Source: G963556115 sp963675945
GTDB taxonomy: Bacteria > Planctomycetota > SZUA-567
Direction of reading: 5' to 3'
Assembly: GCA_963675945.1 (NCBI GenBank)
Contig: OY780932.1
Span: 2,790,001 to 2,854,000, forward strand
DNA: 64,000 nucleotides
Shown here: one piece after another, positions 53,383 to 61,676 of the stretch
Numbering within the stretch: the stretch's first letter is position 1
How the letters are laid out: each line of letters begins with the position of its first letter
Translations under genes and position numbers: made by a program
The notes under the pieces: generated by a model
Told to the model about the DNA's origin: nothing
Databases searched by the model: none
Seen by the model: only the letters and a program-made list of their open reading frames with translations

Positions 53383-54965
53383 AGATTCTGGTAATTAATG
53401 GTAGTCCTGCGGTTGAGGAGAGTCATACCTTGATCCTGACCAAAGCATTTATTGCAGGATTAGAGCGTTATGGTGAGTGTGACGTGTCATATTTTAATGT
53501 CTATCAGCAGAAATCGTTGCATGCTTGTGTTGGTTGCTATAGCTGTTGGACCAAGACCCCGGGAAAGTGCGTATTCGCTGATGATATGCCGCTTGCAGAG
53601 TATATGGCTGCGGATATGATTATCTGGTCCTTCCCCCTATATTTCTTTGGGGTGCCGTCACAGGCAAAGTGTGTTATTGATAGATTGCTGCCAACTTGTT
53701 CGCCGCTGATGGAAGAACGCGACGGCGGAGGAACTTCACATCCAGCGCGTTATGATCTAAGTAAGCAAAAATATGTACTTATCTCTACCTGTGGATTTGC
53801 AGATGGGGTGAATAATTATGAAGCTTTGATCAAACAGTTTGAGATCTTATATCATGGAGAGTGCAAGATAATTACCTGCGCCCAGGGTCATCTCTTCAAG
53901 ACGGAGCAGGTTGCAGACAGGTGTAACGAGTACTTGGCGCATGTCACTCAAGCTGGGTATGAAGTAGCAGTAGACTCTGATATCTCGACAGCGACAGCGG
54001 TTCAACTCGCTGAGTTGCTCTTTCCACAAGAGGCCTTCCTGGAGATGGCTAACGCTGAGTGGGAGATAGAAGGAGATACCAGCCGTGGCAGTAAAGGGCT
54101 GCGCTTGCTCAAGCAGATGGCGGCGGTGTATAATCCGGCAAACTACAGCGGTGATCTGTGCATCCAGCTTGTTTATACCGATTTAGATGAGACATACCAG
54201 TTGGTTATTGATCATGAACGGTGTGTAGTACAGGATACTGACCTTTCAGACTCACCCCAGGTGACGATAACGACGACCTATGAGGTCTGGAAAGATATCT
54301 CTACTGACAAACTTGATGGTGCCAAGGCGATGCTGGAAGGGCTGTACAAAGTAGATGGTGATTTCAATGTTATGCTCCAGATGAGCAAGCTATTCAGTAC
54401 TAAACGTGAATCTCCAACAGTTGAAAGTAAAAAAAAAACTGATATGAAGGTCTTGCTCTTGCCGTTTATCGTACTCTGGATGGTGCTGCCGATATCTAGC
54501 TTTTGGGGTGGCGTAGCTGCAACCGTGATCTCGCTCTTGTCTCTGTTATTGTTGCTCAAGAATAAGTTTACGGTTTATGATTATTGTAGTATCGTTGCGG
54601 CCATAGTTATCGGGTTATTGGGGATGAGCGGAGTTGGCGAGGTTTTGTTGCCAGTTTCTTACATTGTCTTCGGGGTGCTTTGGGGTTTCTCCTGTTTGCT
54701 GCCTGTTCCGTTGACAGCGTATTATTCGATAAATGATTATAGTGCGGAGTATCTGAATAATCCAATCTTTATTCAGACCAATAGGATTTTAACCGGTGTC
54801 TGGACAGCAGCGTATTTTATTGCTGCAATTGGGATGTACTTTATGTTAGATACTGCCTTACGACCTTATTCTGGGGTATTGATTTATCCCTTATTTGGAC
54901 TTATGGCTTATTTTACCAATTGGTTCAAGGATTATTATCCAGCAGCTGTAGCACGGGGCGAGTGA
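53379..54965 (+). CDS. Flavodoxin-like iron-sulfur flavoprotein fused to an SCP2-like and a membrane domain
   Basis: The 528-residue protein has three parts. Residues 1-190 are a flavodoxin-like NADPH:FMN-reductase fold (MKILVINGSPAVEESHT, SFPLYFFGVPSQAKCVIDR) with a Cys cluster, C50-x2-C53-x2-C56-x7-C64, as in iron-sulfur flavoproteins. Residues about 215-345 resemble a sterol-carrier (SCP2) domain (SGDLCIQLVYTDLDETYQLVID, then KLDGAKAMLEGLYKVDGDF). Residues about 360-525 have four or five membrane helices. It probably moves electrons near the membrane or acts on a lipid-soluble quinone or drug, but this is inference. PadR control is likely. A terminator follows. Confidence 0.75.
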   Translation: MKILVINGSPAVEESHTLILTKAFIAGLERYGECDVSYFNVYQQKSLHACVGCYSCWTKTPGKCVFADDMPLAEYMAADMIIWSFPLYFFGVPSQAKCVIDRLLPTCSPLMEERDGGGTSHPARYDLSKQKYVLISTCGFADGVNNYEALIKQFEILYHGECKIITCAQGHLFKTEQVADRCNEYLAHVTQAGYEVAVDSDISTATAVQLAELLFPQEAFLEMANAEWEIEGDTSRGSKGLRLLKQMAAVYNPANYSGDLCIQLVYTDLDETYQLVIDHERCVVQDTDLSDSPQVTITTTYEVWKDISTDKLDGAKAMLEGLYKVDGDFNVMLQMSKLFSTKRESPTVESKKKTDMKVLLLPFIVLWMVLPISSFWGGVAATVISLLSLLLLLKNKFTVYDYCSIVAAIVIGLLGMSGVGEVLLPVSYIVFGVLWGFSCLLPVPLTAYYSINDYSAEYLNNPIFIQTNRILTGVWTAAYFIAAIGMYFMLDTALRPYSGVLIYPLFGLMAYFTNWFKDYYPAAVARGE

Positions 54966-54977
54966 GGTTAGAATGTT

Positions 54978-55025
54978 ATGTATAATACCAGCACCATGAT
55001 AGGTGCTGGTATTATACATGTTTTT
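54978..55025 (+). terminator. Terminator of the padR-flavoprotein unit
   Basis: A perfect 18-bp stem (ATGTATAATACCAGCACC with its complement at 55002-55019) and a six-base loop are followed by TTTTT. The reverse strand also has A runs, so it may work for leuA from the other side. Confidence 0.85.
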
Positions 55026-55042
55026 AAAAATGGCTTGGATAG

Positions 55043-56731
55043 TTATGAAACAACTGCTAACATCCGGTTCACTGCGGTGATAAAGGCTTTCACTGCTGCC
55101 TGACTGGTGTTGGTGTCCTCACCGACGCCCCAGTAAATAATTCCGTTCTGGTCTTTAACCGAGACATAGGAGATACCTTTGGCGTTTGTACCGTGAGCGG
55201 TGGTATTCTCATGATAGTCATCAAGGGTAAAAATATCTCCGGTGAGCTGTTTGATTGCGGCACCAAACGCGTCTATTGGGCCATTACCATCTCCGGTTAC
55301 ACTTTTTTCGCCTTCGTCTACAATTACCTTCAACTCGCCATGTACATTTGACGGGTTGTCCTTATCCGGATTTGGCCAGAAACCGACGAGTCTATATTTA
55401 GGATTTGCCGGTTCGACAAATTCTGCATAGAATTCTTTATGAACCTCATGTGAGGTTACCTCACGGTTCTCTCGATCGGTAAGCTTCTGAACCAGACTGC
55501 CAATCTCCGGGAGCATCGCTTTGGGAAATTCATAACCGTATTCCTGTTCGAGAATATAGGCTGCTCCTCCTTTACCAGACTGACTATTGATACGCACGAT
55601 GCCGGCGTAGTCGCGCCCCAAGTCACTCGGATCGTAGTGCAGGTATGGAACTTTCCACTCCATGCTGTAATGTTCGGCGTCATCTTTACGCATGTTCATG
55701 CCTTTGCGGATAGCGTCCTGATGCGAACCGGAGAAGGCAGTAAAGACCAGTTCCCCACTATATGGCTGGCGATAATATACCTGCATATTAGTCAACTCTT
55801 CATAGGTGCGGGCAATCTCAGGAAGGTTTGAGAAGTCCAGACCGGTATCAATACCGCGGCCTGCAAGGTTGCAAGACATGGTAATCAAGTCAATATTTCC
55901 CGTACGCTCACCATAGCCGAAGAGCGTACCTTCCACCCGCGTAGCGCCAGCAAGCACAGCCAATTCGGATGCTGCAATTCCCATACCTTGATCATTATGG
56001 GTATGCACTGAAATTATAGTACTGTCCATATATTTGTACTTGTCACAGAAGAGTTCTACCATATCTGCAAATTGGTTGGCTGGACGCCGCTCAACCGTCC
56101 CCGGGAGGTTGAGGATGAGTGGTTTTTCAGGTGTTGCCTGCCCCCAGGCTTCATATACGGCTTCACAGATTCTTACAGCAAAATCAATGTCGGTATCTTC
56201 GAATTCTTCTGGTGAAAATTGATGCCTAAAGTCGGTCTCGCCTGCCGCCTGCGCGAGTTCGCGTATCAACTTGGTCGCGGTTACTGCGATATCAATGGTC
56301 TGGTCTTCAGTAAGTTTGAAGACTCTCTGCATGTGGAGCTTTGAGGTTGCGATATACGAATGTACAATTGCATTTTTCGCACCCTTGAGGGCTTCGAAAG
56401 TTTTGCGGATAAGTGTCTCGCGGCATTGGGTCAAACCCATTATGGTCACATCGTCAGGGATATGGTTCTCTCTGATAAGAGCCTGGGTAAACTCAAAGTC
56501 TTCAGCCGAGGCAGAAGGGAAGGCGACTTCGATCTCCTTAAAACCGATCTCACAGAGCATCTTGAAGTAGATAAGCTTTTCCTCTACTGTGAGTGGATTA
56601 GGAAGGGCTTGATTTCCATCGCGCAAATCAACAGAGACCCAAGAGGGACTCTCCGTAATTATTCTGGTTGGCCATTTTCTGTCCTTTATGGAGAAGGGTT
56701 CAGGTTGGGCATATTTCTGTAATTCTGACAT
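55043..56731 (-). CDS. leuA: 2-isopropylmalate synthase
   Basis: LeuA joins acetyl-CoA and 2-oxoisovalerate in the first committed step of leucine synthesis. The 562-residue protein is of the longer LeuA2 type. The catalytic domain starts SVDLRDGNQALPNPLT (about residues 36-51), with the metal- and substrate-binding VSVDLRDGNQ and the HTHNDQGMGIAASELAVLAGATRVEGTLFGYGERTGN region. The C-terminal regulatory domain (about 430-562), with GDGNGPIDAFGAAIKQL, should bind leucine for feedback inhibition. The ATG at 56731 follows GAAGGAGATATT. A leader peptide and terminator precede it, so leucine should control transcription too. Confidence 0.95.
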   Translation of the reverse strand: MSELQKYAQPEPFSIKDRKWPTRIITESPSWVSVDLRDGNQALPNPLTVEEKLIYFKMLCEIGFKEIEVAFPSASAEDFEFTQALIRENHIPDDVTIMGLTQCRETLIRKTFEALKGAKNAIVHSYIATSKLHMQRVFKLTEDQTIDIAVTATKLIRELAQAAGETDFRHQFSPEEFEDTDIDFAVRICEAVYEAWGQATPEKPLILNLPGTVERRPANQFADMVELFCDKYKYMDSTIISVHTHNDQGMGIAASELAVLAGATRVEGTLFGYGERTGNIDLITMSCNLAGRGIDTGLDFSNLPEIARTYEELTNMQVYYRQPYSGELVFTAFSGSHQDAIRKGMNMRKDDAEHYSMEWKVPYLHYDPSDLGRDYAGIVRINSQSGKGGAAYILEQEYGYEFPKAMLPEIGSLVQKLTDRENREVTSHEVHKEFYAEFVEPANPKYRLVGFWPNPDKDNPSNVHGELKVIVDEGEKSVTGDGNGPIDAFGAAIKQLTGDIFTLDDYHENTTAHGTNAKGISYVSVKDQNGIIYWGVGEDTNTSQAAVKAFITAVNRMLAVVS

Positions 56732-56783
56732 AATATCTCCTTCTGTATTGCAAAAACGTATTGACTGAAACATTGAATATAAG

Positions 56784-56819
56784 CAAAAAAAAACACCTGA
56801 GCTTGTTGAGCATCAGGTG
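56784..56819 (-). terminator. Attenuator terminator ahead of leuA
   Basis: Minus-strand stem CACCTGA with TCAGGTG, extended by GCT with AGC past a bulge, is followed by nine T residues. It lies about 50 bases before leuA and 35 bases after the leader peptide stop. Confidence 0.8.
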
Positions 56820-56853
56820 AGGAAAATCATTTTAGTGGTTTATTAAAATTCAA

Positions 56854-56931
56854 TCACCGACCTGCTCTTACTAAGTATGTAAGGTTACCAAGTAGCAGGA
56901 CTAGAAGTGAATTTGAAATGATATTAACCAT
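56854..56931 (-). CDS. Leucine-rich leader peptide of the leuA attenuator
   Basis: The 25-codon frame (ATG at 56931, TGA at 56854) reads MVNIISNSLLVLLLGNLTYLV then a short basic end. Seven of 25 residues are Leu, five of them within six codons (CTT CTA GTC CTG CTA CTT), and twelve of 25 are branched-chain. Hairpin 1:2 (CCTGCT at 56899-56894 with AGCAGG at 56866-56861) starts within these codons. GGTGA and AGCA just after it can pair with TCACC and TGCT of the terminator, giving an antiterminator. Low charged tRNA-Leu would stall the ribosome and let leuA be made. The weak point is the poor ribosome site. Confidence 0.8.
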   Translation of the reverse strand: MVNIISNSLLVLLLGNLTYLVRAGR

Positions 56932-56978
56932 AAATTTATTATCGGAAAATCTGAAATTAAATCAAGCTTATTATTTAG

Positions 56979-57007
56979 ATTATAAGTAAAAAAAAAATAA
57001 AACCTGA
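56979..57007 (-). promoter_or_regulatory. Possible promoter of the leuA leader
   Basis: On the minus strand a TATAAT (56984-56979) lies about 48 bases before the leader ATG, which would give a 5' leader of about 40 bases. The -35 position has only TCAGGT or TTCAGG, which is weak. Confidence 0.35.
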
Positions 57008-57015
57008 AAAAAAGA

Positions 57016-57044
57016 TTGACTCGTTAGTGTCATAGTATTATAAA
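57016..57044 (+). promoter_or_regulatory. Sigma-70-type promoter of the hydCBA operon
   Basis: TTGACT (57016-57021) and TATAAA (57039-57044) are separated by exactly 17 bases. The start point would be about 57051, giving a leader of about 95 bases before hydC. Confidence 0.65.
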
Positions 57045-57145
57045 TCAAAGAACGTGTGCTTTTATAACTCTTTAATAAGTAAATATTTACCGATAAAATA
57101 TTCTTTATTGGGAGTGGCTTTTTAATCTTAGAAAGGTGTTTGTCC

Positions 57146-57598
57146 ATGTCTGAAATCAATGTAAAAGAAATTGCTGAAAAGTGGAAGGATGTACCGGGCA
57201 GCTTGATCATGGCGCTGCACGACCTCCAGGAGGAAGTCGGGTATGTACCCCGTAATGAAGCAATGAAACTGGCAACCGAAATGAATGTTTCCTTGGCTCG
57301 TATTTATGAAGTAATTACTTTCTATAGCTTCTTTAAGCTTGAGGCACCAGGAAAGCATAAGATCCAGGTCTGTATGGGTACTGCATGCTATCTGAAGGGT
57401 GCGCAATCCCTGGTTGATGAATTCAAAAACCAGCTCAAGGTTGAAGAAGGATGTACTACTGAGGATGGAAATTTCCAGCTTGAGGTAGTGCGTTGTGTTG
57501 GTTGCTGTAGTATCGCTCCGGTTGTTGTTGTGGGAGAGAAGGTCTACAGTAAGGTAACTCCTGATGAAGTCTCTGCTATTATTTCTGAATACGAATAA
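57146..57598 (+). CDS. hydC: NADH-linked [FeFe] hydrogenase, HydC/NuoE-like [2Fe-2S] subunit
   Basis: The 150-residue protein is the thioredoxin-fold [2Fe-2S] subunit. Four Cys ligands are seen in VCMGTACYLKGA (two) and RCVGCCSIAPVV (two). The N-terminal helical region (LIMALHDLQEEVGYVPRNEAMKLATEMNVS) and YEVITFYSFFKL match NuoE-type subunits. It carries electrons between the flavin subunit and the hydrogenase. I chose the ATG at 57146; a TTG two codons earlier is possible. It is the first gene of a three-gene operon typical of bifurcating hydrogenases. Confidence 0.9.
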   Translation: MSEINVKEIAEKWKDVPGSLIMALHDLQEEVGYVPRNEAMKLATEMNVSLARIYEVITFYSFFKLEAPGKHKIQVCMGTACYLKGAQSLVDEFKNQLKVEEGCTTEDGNFQLEVVRCVGCCSIAPVVVVGEKVYSKVTPDEVSAIISEYE

Positions 57599-57622
57599 TC
57601 ATTTATAACAAGGATAAATTAA

Positions 57623-59431
57623 ATGGGAATTATACAAAAAGAAGAACTTGAGAAGATCCAAGGTGAGATGGCAGAGAAGGATAACGCCTGGATCAAGGTA
57701 GGAATGGCTACTTGTGGAATTGCTGCCGGAGCGGACAAAATTTATGATTTTCTCAAGACTGAAGTTGAAAAACGTGGTTTGAATGTTGAGGTGCGTACTG
57801 CAGGTTGTATTGGAAATTGCTATGCCGAACCTCTGGTAGAGGTCAAGGCAGGCGGTAAGCAGCTTATGTATAATCTGGTAGATGAAGAGACTGCGTCAAA
57901 GATTCTTGATCAGCATATTTCTCAAGGTCAGCCGGTTGCAGGTAGCAGTTATGTTGAGTCTACCGCTCTGAATCCAGGTCAGATGCGTATTGCCCTTCGT
58001 CACTGCGGTATAGTTGATCCTGAGTCAATTGACAGTTATATCTTTAATGACGGCTATAAGGCTTTGCGCAAGATGCTGACAGAATCTACTCCAGAAGGGG
58101 TTATCGAGGAGATGAAGATCTCAGGTCTGCGTGGTCGTGGTGGTGCAGGTTTCCCAACCTTCCTCAAGTGGACATTCGGTTCAAAGAGTCAGGCCGATGA
58201 AAAGTACATTATCTGTAACGCTGATGAAGGTGACCCGGGGGCGTATATGGATCGCTCAATTCTTGAGGGGGATCCACACGCTGTTATTGAAGGTATGATG
58301 CTCGGAGGCTATGCTATCGGGGCAACCAAGGGTTTCTTCTATGTGCGTGCGGAGTATCCTCTGGCTATCAGACGTCTACAGAAGGCGATAGATGAATGCC
58401 GGGGTTACGGTATTATTGGTGAGAATATCTTTGGTAGCGGTTTTAACTTTGATATTGAGATTCGCCTTGGCGCAGGTGCGTTTGTCTGTGGTGAGGAGAC
58501 GGCTCTTATCGCTTCTATTGAAGGAAAGCGTGGAACTCCAAGACCACGTCCCCCATTCCCAACCGACTCCGGAGTCTTCGGAAAGCCATCGGTTATCAAT
58601 AATGTTGAGACTCTTTCAAATGTCTCGGCAATCCTGCACAAGGGCGGCGCCTGGTATGGCGGTATCGGTACCGAGAAGTCAAAGGGAACAAAGGTGTTCG
58701 CAGTTACCGGTAAGATCAAGAATGCCGGTCTGGTCGAGATTCCTATGGGGACTTCGCTCAAAACTGTGGTCTATGATATCTGTGGCGGAATAGCCAATGA
58801 GAAAAAGTACTTGGCAGTACAGACAGGCGGCCCATCCGGCGGTGTGATCACTGAAGATTACATAGATACTGAGATCAGTTATGAAAGCCTGGGTGAACTA
58901 GGTTCAATCATGGGCTCGGGTGGTATGATCGTCATGGATGAGGACGATTGTATTGTTGATATCGCCAAGTTTTACCTTGGTTTCTGTGTGGATGAGTCTT
59001 GTGGAAAGTGCTCGCCATGTAGAATCGGCGGGGAGAGAATGCTCGGCATCCTTGAACGTATTACCGAAGGCAAAGGTGAGCTAGAGGATATCGACAAGCT
59101 CAAGAAGATCTGTAAGGCTATGCAGAAAGCGGCACTCTGCGGACTGGGACAGACTGCGCCTAACCCAGTGCTCTCAACTCTGCGGTATTTTGAACGTGAG
59201 TATTTGGATCACATCGAGAAGAAGACTTGTCGTGCCGGAGTCTGCCAGAAATTATTACAATATAAAATCATTCTGGATAAGTGTAAGAAGTGTGGTAAGT
59301 GTCAGAAAAACTGCCCTGTTGATGCTATCAGTGGTGATCGCAAGTCTGAATTTGTCATCGATCAGGATAAGTGTATCAAATGTGGACTATGTGTTACCAG
59401 TTGTCCATTTGATGCGGTTATTAAAGAGTAG
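57623..59431 (+). CDS. hydB: NADH-linked [FeFe] hydrogenase, HydB/NuoF-like flavin subunit
   Basis: The 602-residue subunit has an N-terminal [2Fe-2S] thioredoxin-like domain (residues 1-110; ATCGIAAGA and GCIGNCYAEP), the NADH- and FMN-binding NuoF core (LRGRGGAGFPTFLKW, NADEGDPGAYMDRS, GAGAYVCGEETALI-like GAGAFVCGEETALI), a SLBB region, the [4Fe-4S] NuoF end (ESCGKCSPCRIGGERM) and a C-terminal ferredoxin domain with two CxxCxxCxxxCP sites (KCKKCGKCQKNCPVDAI and KCIKCGLCVTSCPFDAV). It oxidises or reduces NADH and splits electrons to ferredoxin. The start follows AAGGATAA. Confidence 0.95.
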   Translation: MGIIQKEELEKIQGEMAEKDNAWIKVGMATCGIAAGADKIYDFLKTEVEKRGLNVEVRTAGCIGNCYAEPLVEVKAGGKQLMYNLVDEETASKILDQHISQGQPVAGSSYVESTALNPGQMRIALRHCGIVDPESIDSYIFNDGYKALRKMLTESTPEGVIEEMKISGLRGRGGAGFPTFLKWTFGSKSQADEKYIICNADEGDPGAYMDRSILEGDPHAVIEGMMLGGYAIGATKGFFYVRAEYPLAIRRLQKAIDECRGYGIIGENIFGSGFNFDIEIRLGAGAFVCGEETALIASIEGKRGTPRPRPPFPTDSGVFGKPSVINNVETLSNVSAILHKGGAWYGGIGTEKSKGTKVFAVTGKIKNAGLVEIPMGTSLKTVVYDICGGIANEKKYLAVQTGGPSGGVITEDYIDTEISYESLGELGSIMGSGGMIVMDEDDCIVDIAKFYLGFCVDESCGKCSPCRIGGERMLGILERITEGKGELEDIDKLKKICKAMQKAALCGLGQTAPNPVLSTLRYFEREYLDHIEKKTCRAGVCQKLLQYKIILDKCKKCGKCQKNCPVDAISGDRKSEFVIDQDKCIKCGLCVTSCPFDAVIKE

Positions 59432-59483
59432 TTTGGTTCTGTTTAATTCTAGGTGCTTTTAAAACTGTAATAATTAAAGGAAA

Positions 59484-61262
59484 ATGATGATGATAAATGT
59501 TAAAATAGATGGTATTGATGTGCAGGTAGAAGAAGGCACAACCATACTAGATGCCGCGAAGAAGGTTCAGGTCAAAATTCCAACTCTGTGTAAACACCCA
59601 GATGTTGTGGCTACCGCCGCTTGTGGTATCTGTGTGGTCAAGATGGTCGGCTCGCCCAAAACCTATCGTGCTTGTTCAACCCCTATTACCAAGTTTGAAG
59701 AAGGTAAGGAGTTTATCACTCGTGACGCTGAACTGGTCGAGATCAGAAAGACCGTTATTGAGATGATCCTTGCCGATCACCCTAACGAGTGCTTTACCTG
59801 CGGTAGAAATAATAACTGTGAACTCCAGAAGTTGGCCGCGGACTTTGGTATTCGCGAGATTCCTTTCGTGGAGAAACCGAGTGACCATTCGTTGGATGAT
59901 GATTCAACTAGAACTATCAAGCTTGAGCCTAACAAGTGTATCAAGTGTGGACGTTGTGTCGAGGTCTGTCAGAATGTCCAGAATGTACATGCTCTCTGCT
60001 TTATGGGGCGTGGTTACGAGACAACAATTTCTCCTGCGGGTGAGAATTTATCGCTGGCTGATTCACCATGTGTACGCTGTGGCCAGTGTTCGGCTCACTG
60101 CCCAACCGGAGCAATATTCGAGCATGATGACACCATGGTTGTCTGGAATATGCTCAATGATTCAGAACTGTACACTGCTGTTTCTATCGCTCCTGCCGTT
60201 CGTGTCGCTTTGGGTGAGGCCTTCGGTCTTGAGCCAGGGGTCAACCTCACTAAGAAGATCTATGCGGCGTTGCGCCGTCTTGGTTTCGATGCGGTGTTTG
60301 ATACTAACTATACTGCTGACGTGACTATTATGGAAGAGGGGAGTGAGTTTATCTCTAGGTTTACTAAAGGTACTGCGCCGCTTCCACTTATTACAACCTG
60401 TTGTCCGGCTTGGGTAGACTTCATGGAGAAGTATGCATGTGACGTTATGGAGAACTTCTCAACTGCCAAGAGTCCACAGCAGATGATGGGGGCGCTCATC
60501 AAATCTTACTATGCGAAGAATGAGAATCTTGATCCGGCAAAGGTACGCAATATTTCTATTATGCCTTGTACCGCTAAGAAGTATGAGATTAGGCGTGATG
60601 AGAATATGAACAGTGCTTCCGGTGAGCAGGATGTTGATGTCGTGATTACTACCCGTGAATTTGCACGTATGATTAAACAGGCTGGAATTGATCTCATGAA
60701 GCTTGCTGATGAGGAGTCAGACAGCGTACTCGGTCAGTATACTGGTGCGGGAACGATCTTTGGTAACAGTGGTGGTGTGATGGAGGCTGCGCTGCGAACT
60801 GCATATGAACTTATTACCAGTAAGGAGCTTGAGAATCTCGACTTTGTTGATGTTCGCGGAATCGAAGGTATCAAAGAGGCTGTAATCAATATTGAGGGAA
60901 TTGACGTCAAGGTTGCTGTCGCTTCAGGTTTGGGTAATGTGCAGTTCCTGCTCGATAAAATTAGAACTTGGAAAGAGAATGGTAGCAAGATGGAGGATAT
61001 TCCTTGGCACTTTATCGAGGTTATGGCTTGTTCTGGTGGTTGTATCGCCGGTGGTGGTCAGCCTTACGGGGTTCAGGATACCAAACGCATGCAGCGGGTT
61101 GAAGGGCTTTATCTCGATGATAAGCAGTCCGAATTCCGCAGCAGCCATAAGAACCCAATGGTTCAGAAGCTCTACTCAGAGTATCTTGAAGCTCCGCTCA
61201 GTGAGAAGTCACATCATCTTCTTCATACGACTTATACTTGTCGGGTTACTTATAAGAAGTAG
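59484..61262 (+). CDS. hydA: [FeFe] hydrogenase catalytic subunit, group A3 type
   Basis: The 592-residue subunit makes or oxidises H2. An N-terminal [2Fe-2S] domain (residues 1-78; CKHPDVVATAACGICVV) and the His-Cys cluster (HPNECFTCGRNNNC) come first, then two [4Fe-4S] sites (KCIKCGRCVEVCQ, CVRCGQCSAHCP). The H-cluster motifs are complete: L1 TTCCPAWVDFMEKY, L2 IMPCTAKKYE and L3 EVMACSGGCIAGGGQPY. No active-site residue is missing. The start could be any of three tandem Met codons at 59484-59490; spacing from AAAGG favours the second or third. Maturases HydE, HydF and HydG are not in the window. The trimer is probably an electron-bifurcating enzyme. Confidence 0.95.
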   Translation: MMMINVKIDGIDVQVEEGTTILDAAKKVQVKIPTLCKHPDVVATAACGICVVKMVGSPKTYRACSTPITKFEEGKEFITRDAELVEIRKTVIEMILADHPNECFTCGRNNNCELQKLAADFGIREIPFVEKPSDHSLDDDSTRTIKLEPNKCIKCGRCVEVCQNVQNVHALCFMGRGYETTISPAGENLSLADSPCVRCGQCSAHCPTGAIFEHDDTMVVWNMLNDSELYTAVSIAPAVRVALGEAFGLEPGVNLTKKIYAALRRLGFDAVFDTNYTADVTIMEEGSEFISRFTKGTAPLPLITTCCPAWVDFMEKYACDVMENFSTAKSPQQMMGALIKSYYAKNENLDPAKVRNISIMPCTAKKYEIRRDENMNSASGEQDVDVVITTREFARMIKQAGIDLMKLADEESDSVLGQYTGAGTIFGNSGGVMEAALRTAYELITSKELENLDFVDVRGIEGIKEAVINIEGIDVKVAVASGLGNVQFLLDKIRTWKENGSKMEDIPWHFIEVMACSGGCIAGGGQPYGVQDTKRMQRVEGLYLDDKQSEFRSSHKNPMVQKLYSEYLEAPLSEKSHHLLHTTYTCRVTYKK

Positions 61263-61289
61263 TGGCAAATCATGTCTGTAATTTTTTTG

Positions 61290-61318
61290 GGGTTGGTGCT
61301 TATTGTACCAACCCTTTT
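61290..61318 (+). terminator. Terminator of the hydCBA operon
   Basis: An eight-bp stem (GGGTTGGT with ACCAACCC) and a nine-base loop are followed by TTTT, 28 bases after the stop. Confidence 0.75.
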
Positions 61319-61430
61319 AAATTGATTTTTGAGTTCGAGAAGTAGTGTTATATATAGAAGTTATGAAGATTTCGCAAATTGAGTATATTCTGGATAGTAT
61401 TTGTCTTATTGAGTAAAAAAAGATTTATTG

Positions 61431-61443
61431 CTTGTATTACAAG
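61431..61443. promoter_or_regulatory. Candidate GntR/FadR operator in the regulator's own promoter
   Basis: CTTGTATTACAAG is a perfect palindrome with a one-base centre. Its core TTGTATTACAA fits the TNGTNNNACNA consensus of FadR-family sites. It covers the -35 hexamer TTGTAT of the promoter with -10 TATAAT at 61454, so binding would repress the gene. Confidence 0.6.
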
Positions 61444-61459
61444 TGACAAGTGGTATAAT
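61432..61459 (+). promoter_or_regulatory. Promoter of the gntR gene
   Basis: TTGTAT (61432-61437) and TATAAT (61454-61459) are 16 bases apart. The leader to the ATG is about 210 bases, longer than usual, and holds no gene that I can see. Confidence 0.5.
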
Positions 61460-61676
61460 ATAATAAATATATAGATACATCTGTGTGGAAATTCTGATGT
61501 ATTACTGGTTGGTGATAGTTATACATATTATCAACTTGTTGCATGGTATTATATTCGAGAATGAGTTTAGTCGTGTTGGTATGATAGTATAATTATCCTA
61601 GGTTATTCTGCGGTACTTTTTTGAGTTATTATTTGATTGTCCCTGATTGGGGCCTTTTATTATTGAAAATATAATT

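Noticed and set aside
56271..56722. Plus-strand frames antisense to leuA
   Set aside because: They lie wholly inside leuA without ribosome sites or recognisable products.
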